DNA of 64,000 nt from Rhodobium orientis (GCF_003258835.1 NZ_NPEV01000014.1:1-64000); one strand, 5' to 3'. Positions 16,086 to 25,934 are shown, counted from the stretch's first letter. Notes: generated by a model not told the origin, from the sequence alone. Translations and numbers: made by a program.

Positions 16086-16850
16086 ATGGAATCCGGAGCG
16101 TTAACATCACATATCGACGTTGCACAGGTGACGCTCTATGCGTTCTGGGCATTTTTCGTCGGTCTCGTCTGGTACCTGCGCCAGGAAGACCGGCGTGAGG
16201 GTTATCCGCTGGAAGCCGATGTTTCCGGCGAGTACAGCAAGGATCCCTGGCTGTTCCTGCCGCAGCCCAAGACCTTCGTGCTGTTCAACAACCAGGGCAC
16301 CAAGACCGTCCCGGACCAGGTCCGCGACACCCGTCCGATTGCCGCCGAGCGGCTCACCGTCGCGCCGGGCTCGCCGCTCGTGCCGACCGGCGATCCGATG
16401 GCCGACAGCATCGGCCCGGGCTCCTATGCCGAACGTCTCGACATCGTCGAGACCAATCCGGACGGCTCCAACCGCATCGTGCCGCTCCGCACGACCGACG
16501 AGTTCCAGGTCGTCGAGGACGATCCGGATCCGCGCGGCATGAGCGTCGTCGGCTGCGACAAGCAGATCGCCGGCACGGTCACCGACCTTTGGGTCGACAA
16601 GTCCGACAGCCTGATCCGCTACCTCGAGGTTCAGCTCGAAGGCGCCGGCACGGTCCTGTTGCCGATGCCGTTCTGCGTCGTGCGCACCGGCCACATCTAT
16701 GTCCATGCCGTCACCTCCGAGCAGTTCGCCGGCGTTCCGACGACGGCCAGCCCCGACGCCGTCAGCCGACTGGAAGAAGAGAAGATCGCCGCTTACTACG
16801 GCGCCGGTCAGCTCTACGCCACGCCGGAACGGCAGGAGCCGCTGCTATGA
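16086..16850 (+). CDS. puhA: Photosynthetic reaction centre H subunit
   Basis: A 254-residue protein with one N-terminal membrane helix (about 12-32, VTLYAFWAFFVGLVWYLRQE) and a cytoplasmic beta-barrel domain that caps the L/M subunits and shapes proton entry to QB. The motif YPLEADVSGEYSKDPW follows the helix. A GGGAGAGAG sequence precedes the ATG. The stop overlaps puhB. Confidence 0.97.
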   Translation: MESGALTSHIDVAQVTLYAFWAFFVGLVWYLRQEDRREGYPLEADVSGEYSKDPWLFLPQPKTFVLFNNQGTKTVPDQVRDTRPIAAERLTVAPGSPLVPTGDPMADSIGPGSYAERLDIVETNPDGSNRIVPLRTTDEFQVVEDDPDPRGMSVVGCDKQIAGTVTDLWVDKSDSLIRYLEVQLEGAGTVLLPMPFCVVRTGHIYVHAVTSEQFAGVPTTASPDAVSRLEEEKIAAYYGAGQLYATPERQEPLL

Positions 16851-17542
16851 TGTTCGACCAGGTGCGCGAGCACGAATACGAACCCGTCGAGGGTCTTCCC
16901 GAAAAGCTTCCGGAAGGCGAGTTCATGCTGTGGCAGGGGCGGCCCGACGGCCGCTCCATTGCCCGGCGCGTCATGAAAACCGGCTGGTTCGCGTTCTACT
17001 TCCTCGTGCTCGCGGCCTGGGCGTTTACGGCCGGTCTCTATGACGGTCGCGGTCTCGGCGCGTCGACGTTTTCCGCCGGCGCGCTGGTCCTCTTCGCCGC
17101 GGTGCTGATCGGCCTCCTGGAGGCTTATGCCTGGGGCGTCCACAAGACGACGATGTACACCGTCACCAACCGCCGCGTGGTGATGCGTGTCGGCGTGGCG
17201 CTGCCGTTCACGCTCAACCTGCCGTTCTCCAAGATCGCCTCGGCGAACCTTGCGACCGGCAAGCGGGGGATCGGCGACATCGCCATGGCCCTGAAGGCCG
17301 ACGAGCGCATGTCCTGGCTGATGATGTGGCCCCATGTCCGGCCCTGGCGGATGTTCCGCTGCGAGCCGGCCCTGCGCTGCATTCCGGAAGCCGAAAAGGT
17401 CGCCGGCATCCTCGGCAAGGCACTCGCCGACTACGTCGCCGGCCATGCCGACGAGGCGCCGCGGATCGCCGTGACCGCCTCGGGCCCGGAGACGCCTCGC
17501 CAGCGGGTCTCGGGTCTGAAGACCGTCACGGCCGCCGAGTAG
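16847..17542 (+). CDS. puhB: Reaction centre assembly protein PuhB
   Basis: A 231-residue membrane protein with a bacterial PH-like domain. Two hydrophobic segments (about residues 43-62 and 72-92) are followed by a region with YTVTNRRVVMRVGVALPFTLNLP, summarised as YTVTNRRVVMR plus FTLNLP. It helps assemble the reaction centre in Rhodobacter capsulatus. Two start codons are adjacent (16847 and 16850); the first overlaps the puhA stop. Confidence 0.93.
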   Translation: MMFDQVREHEYEPVEGLPEKLPEGEFMLWQGRPDGRSIARRVMKTGWFAFYFLVLAAWAFTAGLYDGRGLGASTFSAGALVLFAAVLIGLLEAYAWGVHKTTMYTVTNRRVVMRVGVALPFTLNLPFSKIASANLATGKRGIGDIAMALKADERMSWLMMWPHVRPWRMFRCEPALRCIPEAEKVAGILGKALADYVAGHADEAPRIAVTASGPETPRQRVSGLKTVTAAE

Positions 17543-17556
17543 GAAGGAAAAAGGGG

Positions 17557-18054
17557 ATGAGCATGAACGTCGCCGTCGCGTCTGAAAAGCCGAAGAAGGA
17601 GAGAAAGGGGCGCGTTCCCTCGTTCCCGCGCTTTCCGCTCTATTCGGCGCTGGCGCTTGTCGGCTTCGCGCTGATCGCCACCATTTTCGGCTCGGTCACC
17701 GACATCGGCACGGTGCGCAACGGCCTCGGTCAGCCGGTCGCCATCCGCGACGTGGTCATCACCCGCGATGCGGCCGACAGCGTCACCGTCACCGATGCCA
17801 TGAGCGGCGACGAGATCGCCGTCATCGGCTCGGGCGAGGGCGGCTTCGTGCGCGGCGCGCTGCGCGGCCTCGACCGCATGCGCCTTGTCGCCGAGGTCGG
17901 CAAGGACCAGCCCTACCGCATCATCAAGTGGGAGAACGGCTGGGTCTCCCTGTCGGACACCGGCACCGGCCAACGGCTTTACCTGAACGCTTTCGGGCCC
18001 GACAACGCGGCCGCCTTCGAGGCGTTCCTCAAGAACTATGGAGACGTGAAGTGA
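17557..18054 (+). CDS. puhC: Photosynthetic complex assembly protein PuhC
   Basis: A 165-residue protein with a basic N-terminus, one membrane anchor (about residues 29-48) and a periplasmic domain ending in RLYLNAFGPDNAAAFEAFL. PuhC is needed for normal reaction centre/LH1 organisation in R. capsulatus. An AGGAAGG sequence lies upstream of the ATG. The stop overlaps the next gene as GTGA. Confidence 0.92.
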   Translation: MSMNVAVASEKPKKERKGRVPSFPRFPLYSALALVGFALIATIFGSVTDIGTVRNGLGQPVAIRDVVITRDAADSVTVTDAMSGDEIAVIGSGEGGFVRGALRGLDRMRLVAEVGKDQPYRIIKWENGWVSLSDTGTGQRLYLNAFGPDNAAAFEAFLKNYGDVK

Positions 18055-18353
18055 TCGGCAGGCTGATCGGCAGGAAACGCATCGACGTGCCCTGCACGGT
18101 TGAGATCAGCAATACCTTCGACAGCCTCGGCGCCCATGTACGGTTCTCGGACGGGACGATCGTACATCCGGGGGACGAGGTGGTCGTGCATGGCGCGCCG
18201 GTCGCCGTGCCCTATGGCGAAGTCCGCGAGTTCAAGCGGACCGCAACGATAACGCGGGCAAGTCTGCTCGAGCGCGCCTTCGTCAAGGCGACAGGCGATC
18301 TGGAGCTGATGGAACTCTGCGAATTCAGTTTTTCAGGGAGGGGAACCGTATGA
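18051..18353 (+). CDS. Conserved hypothetical 100-aa protein between puhC and acsF
   Basis: A 100-residue soluble-looking protein with no signal peptide or membrane helix. The GTG start at 18051 overlaps the puhC stop, and the TGA overlaps the acsF ATG, so it is held in the operon by 4-nt overlaps on both sides. The middle ([18 protein letters not shown]) reads like a small beta-rich fold, and the end carries [13 protein letters not shown] short unknown gene at this place occurs in other alphaproteobacterial PGCs. A role in AcsF function or reaction-centre assembly is inferred from position only. Confidence 0.85.
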   Translation: MIGRLIGRKRIDVPCTVEISNTFDSLGAHVRFSDGTIVHPGDEVVVHGAPVAVPYGEVREFKRTATITRASLLERAFVKATGDLELMELCEFSFSGRGTV

Positions 18354-19438
18354 ACAGGCACGTCGCGCCGGACGATCTGGCGCCAAAGGTCGACGAGCAG
18401 AGCGAGACCACCAGGGCCGCGATGCAGTCGACCATGCTCAATCCGCGCTTCTACACCACGGATTTCGCCGAGCTCGACCGCATCGACGTGTCGGCCGTGC
18501 GCGAGGAATGGGACGTCCTGATGGACGACCTGCGCGCCGACCACAACAAGGGCCACTTCAAGCGCAACGAAAACTGGGACGATCTGGATATCGATGCGCT
18601 GCCGGAAGACTTGCGCGCCGAGCTGGTCGATTTCCTGGTCAGTTCATTGACCGCGGAATTCTCCGGCTGCGTGCTCTACAAGGAAATGAAGCGACGCGGC
18701 AAGAACAAGGAGATCTGTGATCTGTTCGGCTTCATGAGCCGCGACGAGTCGCGCCATGCCGGCTTCATCAATGACGCGCTGAAGGATTTCGGCATCGGCG
18801 TCAATATGGGGTTTCTGGCCAAGGCGAAAAAGTATACCTATTTCCGACCGAAATTCATATTCTACGCCACATACCTGTCGGAAAAGATCGGCTATGCCCG
18901 CTACATCACCATCTACCGCCATTTGGAACGGCACCCGGAATACCGATTCCACCCGATTTTCAAATGGTTCAAGGAATGGTGCAATGACGAATTCCGTCAT
19001 GGCGAGGCGTTCTCGTTGATCATGCGGTCCGACCCGAAGCTGCTCAGCGGCGTCAACAGGCTGTGGATCAAATTCTTCCTGCTCGCCGTGTATGCGACCA
19101 TGTATGTGCGCGATCACGCCCGTCCGGCCTTCTATCGCGGTCTCGGCATCGACATCGACGACTACGACGCGAAGGTGTTCCGGACGACGACGGAAATCTC
19201 AAGGCAGTGCTTCCCGGTGCTGCTGGACACCGACCACCCGGCGATGGTCGCCGGCTTCAGGCGGCTCTGCCGCATCAACCGCCGCCTGGAGGCGGCTTCA
19301 GCAAAGGGCGGCCTTGCCGGCGCCCTCGGCAAGGCAGTGTGGGGCGCGGCGGCCGCGGCCGTTTTTGCCCGCCTCTATCTGTTGCCCGGCAAGACGAACG
19401 AAATTCCGCAGACCAGCCGGCTTCAGCCGGCCTGGTAA
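18350..19438 (+). CDS. acsF: Aerobic Mg-protoporphyrin IX monomethyl ester cyclase AcsF
   Basis: A 362-residue di-iron oxygenase that forms ring E of bacteriochlorophyll with O2. Carboxylate/histidine ligands of the ferritin-like fold are visible in [10 protein letters not shown] and [11 protein letters not shown], preceded by [14 protein letters not shown]. It works alongside the O2-independent BchE encoded at 51860-53539, so the organism should make pigment with or without oxygen. The ATG overlaps the 100-aa gene upstream. The last codons form a strong hairpin (19412-19436). Confidence 0.97.
   Translation: MNRHVAPDDLAPKVDEQSETTRAAMQSTMLNPRFYTTDFAELDRIDVSAVREEWDVLMDDLRADHNKGHFKRNENWDDLDIDALPEDLRAELVDFLVSSLTAEFSGCVLYKEMKRRGKNKEICDLFGFMSRDESRHAGFINDALKDFGIGVNMGFLAKAKKYTYFRPKFIFYATYLSEKIGYARYITIYRHLERHPEYRFHPIFKWFKEWCNDEFRHGEAFSLIMRSDPKLLSGVNRLWIKFFLLAVYATMYVRDHARPAFYRGLGIDIDDYDAKVFRTTTEISRQCFPVLLDTDHPAMVAGFRRLCRINRRLEAASAKGGLAGALGKAVWGAAAAAVFARLYLLPGKTNEIPQTSRLQPAW
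19412..19436 (+). other. Hairpin over the acsF stop, just before puhE
   Basis: ACCAG-CCGGCT-TC-AGCCGG-C-CTGGT forms an 11-bp stem with one bulged C and a very tight loop. It overlaps the acsF stop codon and ends 16 nt before the puhE TTG start. With no T-run it is more likely to affect RNA stability or translation than termination. Confidence 0.45.
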
Positions 19439-19452
19439 TTGGGAGAGACCTG

Positions 19453-20337
19453 TTGGTCCAGTACGTAGCGCCCGTCGTGTTCGTGGTCTTCACCTGGTGG
19501 TTCTCCACCGGGGTGGTCCTCTATGCGGCGCGGCGCCCGCGCGGTTTCCGCCGTGGCGCGATGGTGGTCGCAACGCTGATCGCCGGCCTTGCCGTCTTCG
19601 GGCTTTACGAGAGCGCCCGCATGGAAAGCGCGGCCGGCGCCTATCTCGGCTATCTGAGCGCCATCGGCCTGTGGGCCTGGCACGAGCTCTCCTTCCTCAC
19701 CGGCATGGTCACCGGACCGAACCGGGCGCCCTGTCCGCCGGACGCCTCCGGCTGGCGCCGGTTCCTGGCCGCCTTCTCCACGATCCGCGACCATGAGGTC
19801 GCGCTGGCGGTCACCGCGGTTCTCGTCGCGGGCCTGACCTGGACCGCGCCGAACCATGCGGGCCTGTGGACCTTCCTCATTCTGTGGGCCATGCGCCTCA
19901 GCGCCAAGCTGACCGTCTTCCTCGGCGCGCCCAACGCCATCAACGAGATGACGCCGGCGCGGCTCCACTATCTCACCAGCTATTTCCGTACCGACCGCAC
20001 CAACCCGTTCTTCCCGGCCATGGTCGGCGTGGCGATGGTGGTCTGCGGCTGGCTGATCGCCAATGCCTATGCCGCCGACGAGCCCCATGTGGTCGCTGCC
20101 ACGGTGCTGGCCTCGGCGTTCCTCGCGCTCGCCATCATCGAGCACTTTTTCCTGGTCCTGCCGGTCTCCGAGGCCGTGTTGTGGCGCTGGGCGATCCCGG
20201 AACGCGGTGAGGCCGCGCCGATCGACCTCACCGCCGCCAACGGCTCCGCCTGGCAGGGCTTCGAAAGCCGGTTTTCCGGCAAGACATCCATCCACCGACG
20301 CCGCCTGGAGGCGGCGCCAGATCACGACGCGCCATGA
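19453..20337 (+). CDS. puhE: Photosynthetic complex assembly protein PuhE
   Basis: A 294-residue polytopic protein with about seven hydrophobic helices. Conserved pieces are TWWFSTGVVLY near the N-terminus, WAWHELSFLTGMVTGPNR, and FRTDRTNPFFP. No ATG or GTG lies at the right place: the TTG at 19453, preceded by GGGAGAG, is the probable start. Loss of PuhE alters bacteriochlorophyll synthesis in R. capsulatus. It sits between acsF and hemA, the conserved order. Confidence 0.92.
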   Translation: MVQYVAPVVFVVFTWWFSTGVVLYAARRPRGFRRGAMVVATLIAGLAVFGLYESARMESAAGAYLGYLSAIGLWAWHELSFLTGMVTGPNRAPCPPDASGWRRFLAAFSTIRDHEVALAVTAVLVAGLTWTAPNHAGLWTFLILWAMRLSAKLTVFLGAPNAINEMTPARLHYLTSYFRTDRTNPFFPAMVGVAMVVCGWLIANAYAADEPHVVAATVLASAFLALAIIEHFFLVLPVSEAVLWRWAIPERGEAAPIDLTAANGSAWQGFESRFSGKTSIHRRRLEAAPDHDAP

Positions 20338-20381
20338 CGTGCCGGTGGCGCTAACACGAACCGGTAGCTTTGGAGGTACAA

Positions 20382-21596
20382 ATGGATTTCGACGCGTTCT
20401 TCGAGCAGGAGCTTGAGCGCCTTCGCAACGATGGCAACTACCGGATTTTCGCCGACCTGGAACGTCACGCCGGCGCCTTCCCCCGGGCCACCCGCTATGA
20501 CGGGGAAAACACCCAGCACGTCACCGTCTGGTGCTCCAACGACTATCTCGGCATGGGCCAGAACGAGACCGTTCGCGCCGCCATGCACGAGGCGATCGAA
20601 AAGTGCGGCACCGGTGCCGGCGGCACCCGCAACATCTCCGGGACGAACCACTACCACATCCTCCTGGAGCGCGAGCTTGCCGACCTGCACAACAAGGAAG
20701 CCGCGCTGATCTTCACCTCCGGCTACGTCTCTAACTGGGCGACCCTCGGCACGCTCGGCGCCCGGCTCCCGAATTGCGTGATCCTGTCGGATTCCCTCAA
20801 TCACGCCTCCATGATCGAAGGCATCCGTCATAGTCGCGCCGACAAGGTCATCTGGAACCACAACGACGTCCAGGATCTCGACCGCAAGCTGTCGCTGATC
20901 GACCCGTCGCGGCCGAAGCTCATCGCGTTCGAGTCGGTCTACTCGATGGACGGTGACATCGCCCCGATCAAGGAGATCTGCGACGTCGCCGACAAGCACG
21001 GCGCCATGACCTATCTCGACGAAGTCCATGCGGTCGGCCTCTACGGCCCGCGCGGCGGCGGCGTTGCCGAGCGCGAAGGCCTGATGGACCGTCTGACCAT
21101 CATCGAGGGCACCCTCGGCAAGGCGTTCGGCGTCATGGGCGGCTATATCGCCGCCTCCGCGGCCCTGTGCGACTACGTGCGCAGCTTCTCGTCCGGCTTC
21201 ATCTTCACCACGGCGCTGCCGCCGGCGATCGCAGCCGGCGCCACCGCCAGCATCCGGCACCTGAAGGACAGCAACGAGGAGCGGATGGCCCAGCGCGACC
21301 GCGTCGCCACCGTGCGCGCCCGCTTCGATGCCCTCGGCATCCCGCACATGCCGAACCCGAGCCACATCATTCCGGTGATGGTCGGCGATCCGACCAAGTG
21401 CCGCTGGATCAGCGACGTGCTGCTCGACACCTACGGCATCTACATCCAGCCGATCAACTACCCGACCGTCCCCAAGGGCACCGAGCGCCTGCGCATCACG
21501 CCGTCGCCGCTGCACTCCGACGACGATGTCGACCACCTGGTGCGGGCGATCAACGACCTGTGGTCGCAATGCGCCCTGGCTCGCCAGGTGGCATGA
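20382..21596 (+). CDS. hemA: 5-aminolevulinate synthase HemA
   Basis: A 404-residue PLP enzyme that condenses glycine with succinyl-CoA to ALA, the first tetrapyrrole precursor (C4 pathway of alphaproteobacteria). The PLP lysine is in [14 protein letters not shown], and the glycine-rich cofactor loop is [17 protein letters not shown] lies just upstream of the ATG at 20382. The stop overlaps idi by ATGA. Its place in the PGC ties ALA supply to pigment demand; a second housekeeping ALA synthase elsewhere is possible but cannot be seen here. Confidence 0.97.
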   Translation: MDFDAFFEQELERLRNDGNYRIFADLERHAGAFPRATRYDGENTQHVTVWCSNDYLGMGQNETVRAAMHEAIEKCGTGAGGTRNISGTNHYHILLERELADLHNKEAALIFTSGYVSNWATLGTLGARLPNCVILSDSLNHASMIEGIRHSRADKVIWNHNDVQDLDRKLSLIDPSRPKLIAFESVYSMDGDIAPIKEICDVADKHGAMTYLDEVHAVGLYGPRGGGVAEREGLMDRLTIIEGTLGKAFGVMGGYIAASAALCDYVRSFSSGFIFTTALPPAIAAGATASIRHLKDSNEERMAQRDRVATVRARFDALGIPHMPNPSHIIPVMVGDPTKCRWISDVLLDTYGIYIQPINYPTVPKGTERLRITPSPLHSDDDVDHLVRAINDLWSQCALARQVA

Positions 21597-22117
21597 CGGC
21601 CCCGGTCATCATACCGGGTATCGCGCGGGACGGTTCGCTGTTCCCGATCGAGAAGCTGCGCGCGCACACCGACGCGGTCTTTCATCTGGCCGTGTCGGTG
21701 TTCGTCTTCAACGAGGACGGCGAGCTCCTGATCCAGCGCCGGGCCGACGGCAAGTATCACTGCGGCGGCAAATGGGCCAACACCTGTTGCACCCATCCGC
21801 ACTGGCAGGAATGCTCCGCCGCCTCGGCCGGCCGCCGGCTGCACGAGGAGCTGTGCTTCACCGTGCCGCTGCAGGAGCGCAGCGTTGTGGAATACGCGGC
21901 CGATGTCGGCTCGGGCCTGCACGAGCACGAGAAGGTGACGGTGTTTACCGGCGTCGCCCCGCGCTCCGTCGCCGACATCGCGCCCAATCCGGACGAGGTC
22001 TCCGAGACCCGCTGGGTCGCCCTGGACGACCTGAAGGCGGAAATCGCCGAACGGCCGGACGATTTCACGCCCTGGTTCCGGATCTACCTTGAAAGGTTTC
22101 CTGACCTGACTTTCTGA
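21593..22117 (+). CDS. idi: Isopentenyl-diphosphate delta-isomerase (type 1)
   Basis: A 174-residue Nudix-family enzyme that interconverts IPP and DMAPP. Active-site elements are visible: [16 protein letters not shown] (catalytic Cys and metal His), the Nudix helix [10 protein letters not shown], and EHEKVTVF. It supplies DMAPP for CrtE and the bacteriochlorophyll tail. It overlaps hemA by 4 nt and is the last gene of the operon before a strong terminator. Confidence 0.95.
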   Translation: MTAPVIIPGIARDGSLFPIEKLRAHTDAVFHLAVSVFVFNEDGELLIQRRADGKYHCGGKWANTCCTHPHWQECSAASAGRRLHEELCFTVPLQERSVVEYAADVGSGLHEHEKVTVFTGVAPRSVADIAPNPDEVSETRWVALDDLKAEIAERPDDFTPWFRIYLERFPDLTF

Positions 22118-22138
22118 AAAGAAGCGCCTGTTTATCGG

Positions 22139-22181
22139 CAAAAAAACGACGCCGGCGCCCTGTTGCGCCGGCGCTTTTTTT
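22139..22181 (+). terminator. Rho-independent terminator after idi
   Basis: GCCGGCGC (22151-22158), loop CCTGTT, GCGCCGGC (22165-22172), then GC and a run of seven T (22175-22181). A run of A upstream (from 22139) makes it potentially bidirectional. It closes the bchF-idi operon. Confidence 0.9.
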
Positions 22182-22248
22182 CGTGCTGCGATTGTGATCG
22201 CCGGGCGGCGCTGTCAGACTTCCCGAAACGAAGAGGGGGAGAAAACCG

Positions 22249-22692
22249 ATGTCGTTTCTCGCCAACGCGAACCGTCGCTTCGGGAAAATCGCCGTCGCCG
22301 CCGGGCTCGCCCTGGTCGCGGCGTCCGCCGCCGGTGCGCAATCGTCTGCATTAAATGGCAACGGCCGCTGCGTCCTCGTCGTCGATGGCGCCACCTATAT
22401 CGACGGGAGCTGCATCATCGACCTTCAGGCCAATGGCGACTTCGATTTCGACGATGGCCGCCTGAAGACCGAATGCGCCGAATTCGACCTCGGGCCTGAC
22501 GAGTGCTCGATGGCCAATACCAGGGTGATGCGGAACGGAACGTTCGGCTCGCTCTCGATCACCGGCCCGGATGCCGGCATCATGTTCTGGAACGAGGGCC
22601 GGTATCTCCACGGCCAGGCACGGATCGGCAATCTGCACCGCCGTGGCGCCTGCTGGCAGAACGACCGCGCCAGGCTTTGCGCCTACCGATAG
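22249..22692 (+). CDS. Secreted six-cysteine hypothetical protein
   Basis: A 147-residue protein that I cannot place in a family. The N-terminus is a classical Sec signal peptide: basic NRRFGK, then a hydrophobic core, with predicted cleavage after SAAGA (residue 30). The mature part holds exactly six cysteines (41, 55, 76, 86, 135, 144), suggesting three disulfides in the periplasm. A GAGGGGGAG sequence precedes the ATG. It stands between the idi terminator and the puf terminator, so it has its own transcript. No link to photosynthesis is shown beyond location. Confidence 0.75.
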   Translation: MSFLANANRRFGKIAVAAGLALVAASAAGAQSSALNGNGRCVLVVDGATYIDGSCIIDLQANGDFDFDDGRLKTECAEFDLGPDECSMANTRVMRNGTFGSLSITGPDAGIMFWNEGRYLHGQARIGNLHRRGACWQNDRARLCAYR

Positions 22693-22764
22693 GACGGCGC
22701 GTGAGGCGGGGTGCCGCCGTCCCGGCGACTACCGATCGGATCAACTATCCGGCCGGCCGGCGGC

Positions 22765-22802
22765 AAAAAACCAAAAGAAAGGGGAGGGCCATGGCCCTCC
22801 CC
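22765..22802 (-). terminator. Terminator of the puf operon
   Basis: A perfect palindrome of 10-bp arms, GGGGAGGGCC-AT-GGCCCTCCCC (22781-22802). Read leftward from pufC it is followed by TTTCTTTTGG and then TTTTTT. It lies 45 nt past the pufC stop. Confidence 0.85.
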
Positions 22803-22846
22803 GATTTGGTTGGGGGTCCGGGCGGCGTGGCGCCCGGTCCCTGTCG

Positions 22847-23989
22847 TCAGTTGACCGCCAGTTGGGCTGACGTCGCGGCGGTGCCGGCGTCGGAGGTCTT
22901 GTCCTCTTCCATCGGCAGCAGCCGTTCGGTCTCGCCTTCCTTCCAGGTCGTGAAGTCCGGCACGCCCGTGAAGGTCTTCGTGCCGAGGCCCTTCAGGTAG
23001 TCCTGCACCATCGGTGCGCCATAGAGCGGCTTCTGAACGCCGTTGTGGCAGGTGGCGCAGTCGACCTTGAGGATGTCGCCCTCCGGACCGACACGGTTGG
23101 CCGGCATGACCGGGGTCATCGGCGCCATGTAGTCGTTGTTGAGGGCGCGGGTCAGGCGGATGCCGTGCCAGGCGGTGACGCGCTGCGGCGGGCTCTCGTC
23201 CCAGTTGTCGAAGGCGCGGGTGTTGTGGCAGGTGATGCAGCCGACACCCAGTCCCTCGGACATGTGGATCATGAGGCCGAAGGTCCGCTCCGCGTCGGTC
23301 AGGTCGGTCTTGTTCGATCCGTTCGGCAGCGCCGACTTGGAGTGAACGAGAAGCGACTTGTCGCCGAGCAGGTAGTTGTCGAACCCGCCATTCGGCAACG
23401 CCGTATGGCCGGCCGTTTCCGCGACGATGTTCTGGTCGGCGCGGTAGCCGAGATAGCCCGCCATCTTCGGGCCGAGATCGGTCGACCAGGTCTCCGGCGG
23501 GATGTTCTGGCCGCGGTGGCAGGTGTAACAGGTGACGCCCGTCTCCGCGACGTGGGTTTTCCAGTCCGCGTTGATGGCCTGGGTCATCTGCAGCATGCGC
23601 CGCGACACGACCTTGGTGTAGACCGCGTCGGAGGCCAGGTTCTCCGGATCGTGACAGTAGTTGCAGTCATTGTCCGGAGTGGTCCACTGGGTGATGGCCA
23701 TCATGAGCTGGTTGAATTCGTCCTCGGACAGATGCCCGAGAACCTGGACGTTCTCGTAGACGTCGCCGGCCTTCTGGCCTTCCGGATCCGGCTCATAGGG
23801 CACGCCCGGAACCACGTTGGCCTTGACCAGGACGGCTTCGTCTTCCTGGTCCTTGATGTCGTACATGCCGGTACCGCGATAGCCGATCTGCGTGACCGTC
23901 TGCGGCGGCAGATCCCAGTGCGGCATGATCACCATCGCGACTGCCATCAGAACGGCGGCAGCGATAGCAAAGGGAATCCAGAGTTTCAT
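22847..23989 (-). CDS. pufC: Tetraheme cytochrome c subunit of the reaction centre (PufC)
   Basis: A 380-residue periplasmic electron donor to the photo-oxidised special pair. Four CxxCH heme sites are visible: CNYCH (109-113), CYTCH (154-158), CITCH (251-255) and CATCH (311-315). An N-terminal hydrophobic helix (about 3-22) contains no cysteine, so the lipoprotein anchor of Blastochloris-type PufC is absent and the helix probably stays as the anchor. The last 30 residues are a hydrophilic tail. It overlaps pufM by ATGA and ends the puf operon. Confidence 0.97.
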   Translation of the reverse strand: MKLWIPFAIAAAVLMAVAMVIMPHWDLPPQTVTQIGYRGTGMYDIKDQEDEAVLVKANVVPGVPYEPDPEGQKAGDVYENVQVLGHLSEDEFNQLMMAITQWTTPDNDCNYCHDPENLASDAVYTKVVSRRMLQMTQAINADWKTHVAETGVTCYTCHRGQNIPPETWSTDLGPKMAGYLGYRADQNIVAETAGHTALPNGGFDNYLLGDKSLLVHSKSALPNGSNKTDLTDAERTFGLMIHMSEGLGVGCITCHNTRAFDNWDESPPQRVTAWHGIRLTRALNNDYMAPMTPVMPANRVGPEGDILKVDCATCHNGVQKPLYGAPMVQDYLKGLGTKTFTGVPDFTTWKEGETERLLPMEEDKTSDAGTAATSAQLAVN

Positions 23990-24963
23990 TGTGCCGCTCC
24001 TGCAATAGACGGATCCACGACACCCGGGAAGACATCGGGCAGCGGCGCGACGATGCCGTGCTTCATGCCCCACAGGTACCAGTTATCGACCACCGTACCT
24101 GTCAGAAGAATGCCGATCGCGCCGGTCAGCGGGGTCAGCACTGCGAACCACCAGGCCCAGCGGTGGATGGATTCCATCGTGGCGTTCCAGCCCATCGTCC
24201 AGCGCCAGAACAGGGCACCGCGTTCGGAAGCCGTACCGCGGTCCGTGATCTGCTCCAGCTCGCGGTCGCCGCCATAGCGTCCGACCGAGAGCACCGTGCC
24301 GGCATGCATGGCGAACAGGAGGGCGGAGCCGTAAAGGAAGGCGATCGAGAGGGCGTGGAACGGGTTGTAGTAGAGGTTGCCGTAGCGGATCGAGAAAGCG
24401 GTCGTCCAGTCCAGGTGCGGGAAGATGCCGAACGGCACCGCCTCGGCCCAGCTTCCCATCATCAGCGGCCGGATGAAGCCGAGCGACAGGAACAGGAAGA
24501 TCGCGGACGCGAACGCCCAGGCAACGTGGGTGCCCAGCTCGAGCTGGCGTGCGCGCACATACATGCGGGCCCACCACAGGAGGATGGACAGGGTCAGGAA
24601 GAAGCCGGTGATCTGCCACCAGCCGCCCTCGTTGAGGGGGGCAAGGATGGTCAGGCCGTACTTCGCCGGGGGCGGCTCAAGTCCCAGCCAGAAGAGCTGG
24701 CGGATGAACTGGATCGGGTCCCAGCCCACGGAGGCCAGCATGTTGAGGCCGATGATGGAAACGGCGATGGCGCCGAAGACGAGCGAGAAGAACCCGAGCG
24801 TTCCGAGGTAGATCGGGCCGATCTGCGCGATGCCGATCTTGCCGATCCAGTACTCGAAGAACGGTGTTCCCCAACGCTTGCTGTCTCCCGGAGGCAGCGG
24901 CACGCCGGTCTCGGGATGTCCCCTGACCTGCACCGCCGTGAAGATGTTTTGATATTCGGACAT
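23986..24963 (-). CDS. pufM: Photosynthetic reaction centre M subunit
   Basis: A 325-residue five-helix membrane protein that pairs with PufL to bind the special pair, pheophytins, QA and iron. The D-helix chlorophyll region [17 protein letters not shown] and the QA/iron segment [18 protein letters not shown] are conserved. The length and C-terminus are typical for species with PufC. It starts 11 nt after pufL. Confidence 0.98.
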   Translation of the reverse strand: MSEYQNIFTAVQVRGHPETGVPLPPGDSKRWGTPFFEYWIGKIGIAQIGPIYLGTLGFFSLVFGAIAVSIIGLNMLASVGWDPIQFIRQLFWLGLEPPPAKYGLTILAPLNEGGWWQITGFFLTLSILLWWARMYVRARQLELGTHVAWAFASAIFLFLSLGFIRPLMMGSWAEAVPFGIFPHLDWTTAFSIRYGNLYYNPFHALSIAFLYGSALLFAMHAGTVLSVGRYGGDRELEQITDRGTASERGALFWRWTMGWNATMESIHRWAWWFAVLTPLTGAIGILLTGTVVDNWYLWGMKHGIVAPLPDVFPGVVDPSIAGAAQ

Positions 24964-24974
24964 CGTGGATCTCC

Positions 24975-25820
24975 TTAGCTCCAGAAGGGCAGGTCAAGCC
25001 ACCAGTTCCACCACTGCGGCCAACCCTTGGTCCACAGCGGTCCGCTGATGACGATGCACACCGCACTCCAGAAACCGGCGTTGATTGCGAGCAGGAGGCC
25101 AAGACGGTGAATGCCGAGAGCGCCGATCGAGTAACCGACGGCGTCGCGGAAGAACGTGTCTTCGTAATCGGCCACCTTGACGGAGCCGCGGACCTTCGGA
25201 TCTTTCCGGGACCGGCCCGGGTTGGACGCCGAAAGGATCAGGCCGCCATGCATTGCCAGCGCCAGACACGTCGTAAAGAAGAACGTGATCGCCAGCATGT
25301 GGGCAGGATTGTAGTGGAAGTGCAGATATTGGTAGCCGACGTTCGACACCCAGTCGAGATGGCTGAAGATGCCGTACGGGAAGCCATGGCCCCAGGCGCC
25401 GAGCAGAACCGGGCGAATGACCACCAGCGTGAAATACGCGAAGATCGCCACGCCGAACGCGAACGGAACATGGTAGCCGATGCCGAGCTTGCGGCAGATT
25501 TCCACCTCGCGCAGGGCCCAGGACACGAACGCGCCGAGTGCGCAGATCGTAATGATCTGCCACAGGCCGCCTTTCGCGAGGGGGGCAAGGGCGAGGCCAT
25601 AGCTGAGATCGGGCGGCGCAATCGAAATGCGCCAGATATTCCACGTCGGGCCAAGCGCCGCGCCATAGAGGATGAGCGCCGTCCCGAGGATCGTGAAAAA
25701 TGCGGTCGTTACACCGAAGAAACCAACGTAGAACGGCCCGACCCAGAAATCAAAAAGGTCTCCGCCGATCAACGTTCCTCCTCGGACACGATATTTACGT
25801 TCGAAGCTGAGTAGTGCCAT
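24975..25820 (-). CDS. pufL: Photosynthetic reaction centre L subunit
   Basis: A 281-residue five-helix subunit that holds QB and half of the special pair. [10 protein letters not shown] contains the expected special-pair and hydrogen-bonding histidines, and [19 protein letters not shown] is the QB/iron region. Two adjacent ATG codons exist; the second (25818-25820) is preferred because GGAG lies 8 nt upstream and the family begins [15 protein letters not shown]. Confidence 0.98.
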   Translation of the reverse strand: MALLSFERKYRVRGGTLIGGDLFDFWVGPFYVGFFGVTTAFFTILGTALILYGAALGPTWNIWRISIAPPDLSYGLALAPLAKGGLWQIITICALGAFVSWALREVEICRKLGIGYHVPFAFGVAIFAYFTLVVIRPVLLGAWGHGFPYGIFSHLDWVSNVGYQYLHFHYNPAHMLAITFFFTTCLALAMHGGLILSASNPGRSRKDPKVRGSVKVADYEDTFFRDAVGYSIGALGIHRLGLLLAINAGFWSAVCIVISGPLWTKGWPQWWNWWLDLPFWS

Positions 25821-25875
25821 CATTTTTCTCCACGCCGAATTGAACGGACGGGCGGCTTCCGTTGCTTGTCGGGGT

Positions 25876-25922
25876 CGCGACGGGCCGGCGGGCGCAAGGA
25901 ACGCGCCAGACGGCCCGTCGCG
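25876..25922 (-). other. Large stem-loop between pufA and pufL
   Basis: CGCGACGGGCC (25876-25886) and GGCCCGTCGCG (25912-25922) form an 11-bp perfect stem. The 25-nt loop can fold further. It lies 12 nt after pufA. In Rhodobacter, a stem-loop at this place protects the pufBA segment from 3' decay and sets the LH1:RC ratio; the same role is inferred here. Confidence 0.8.
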
Positions 25923-25934
25923 TTTGCATGCGCA

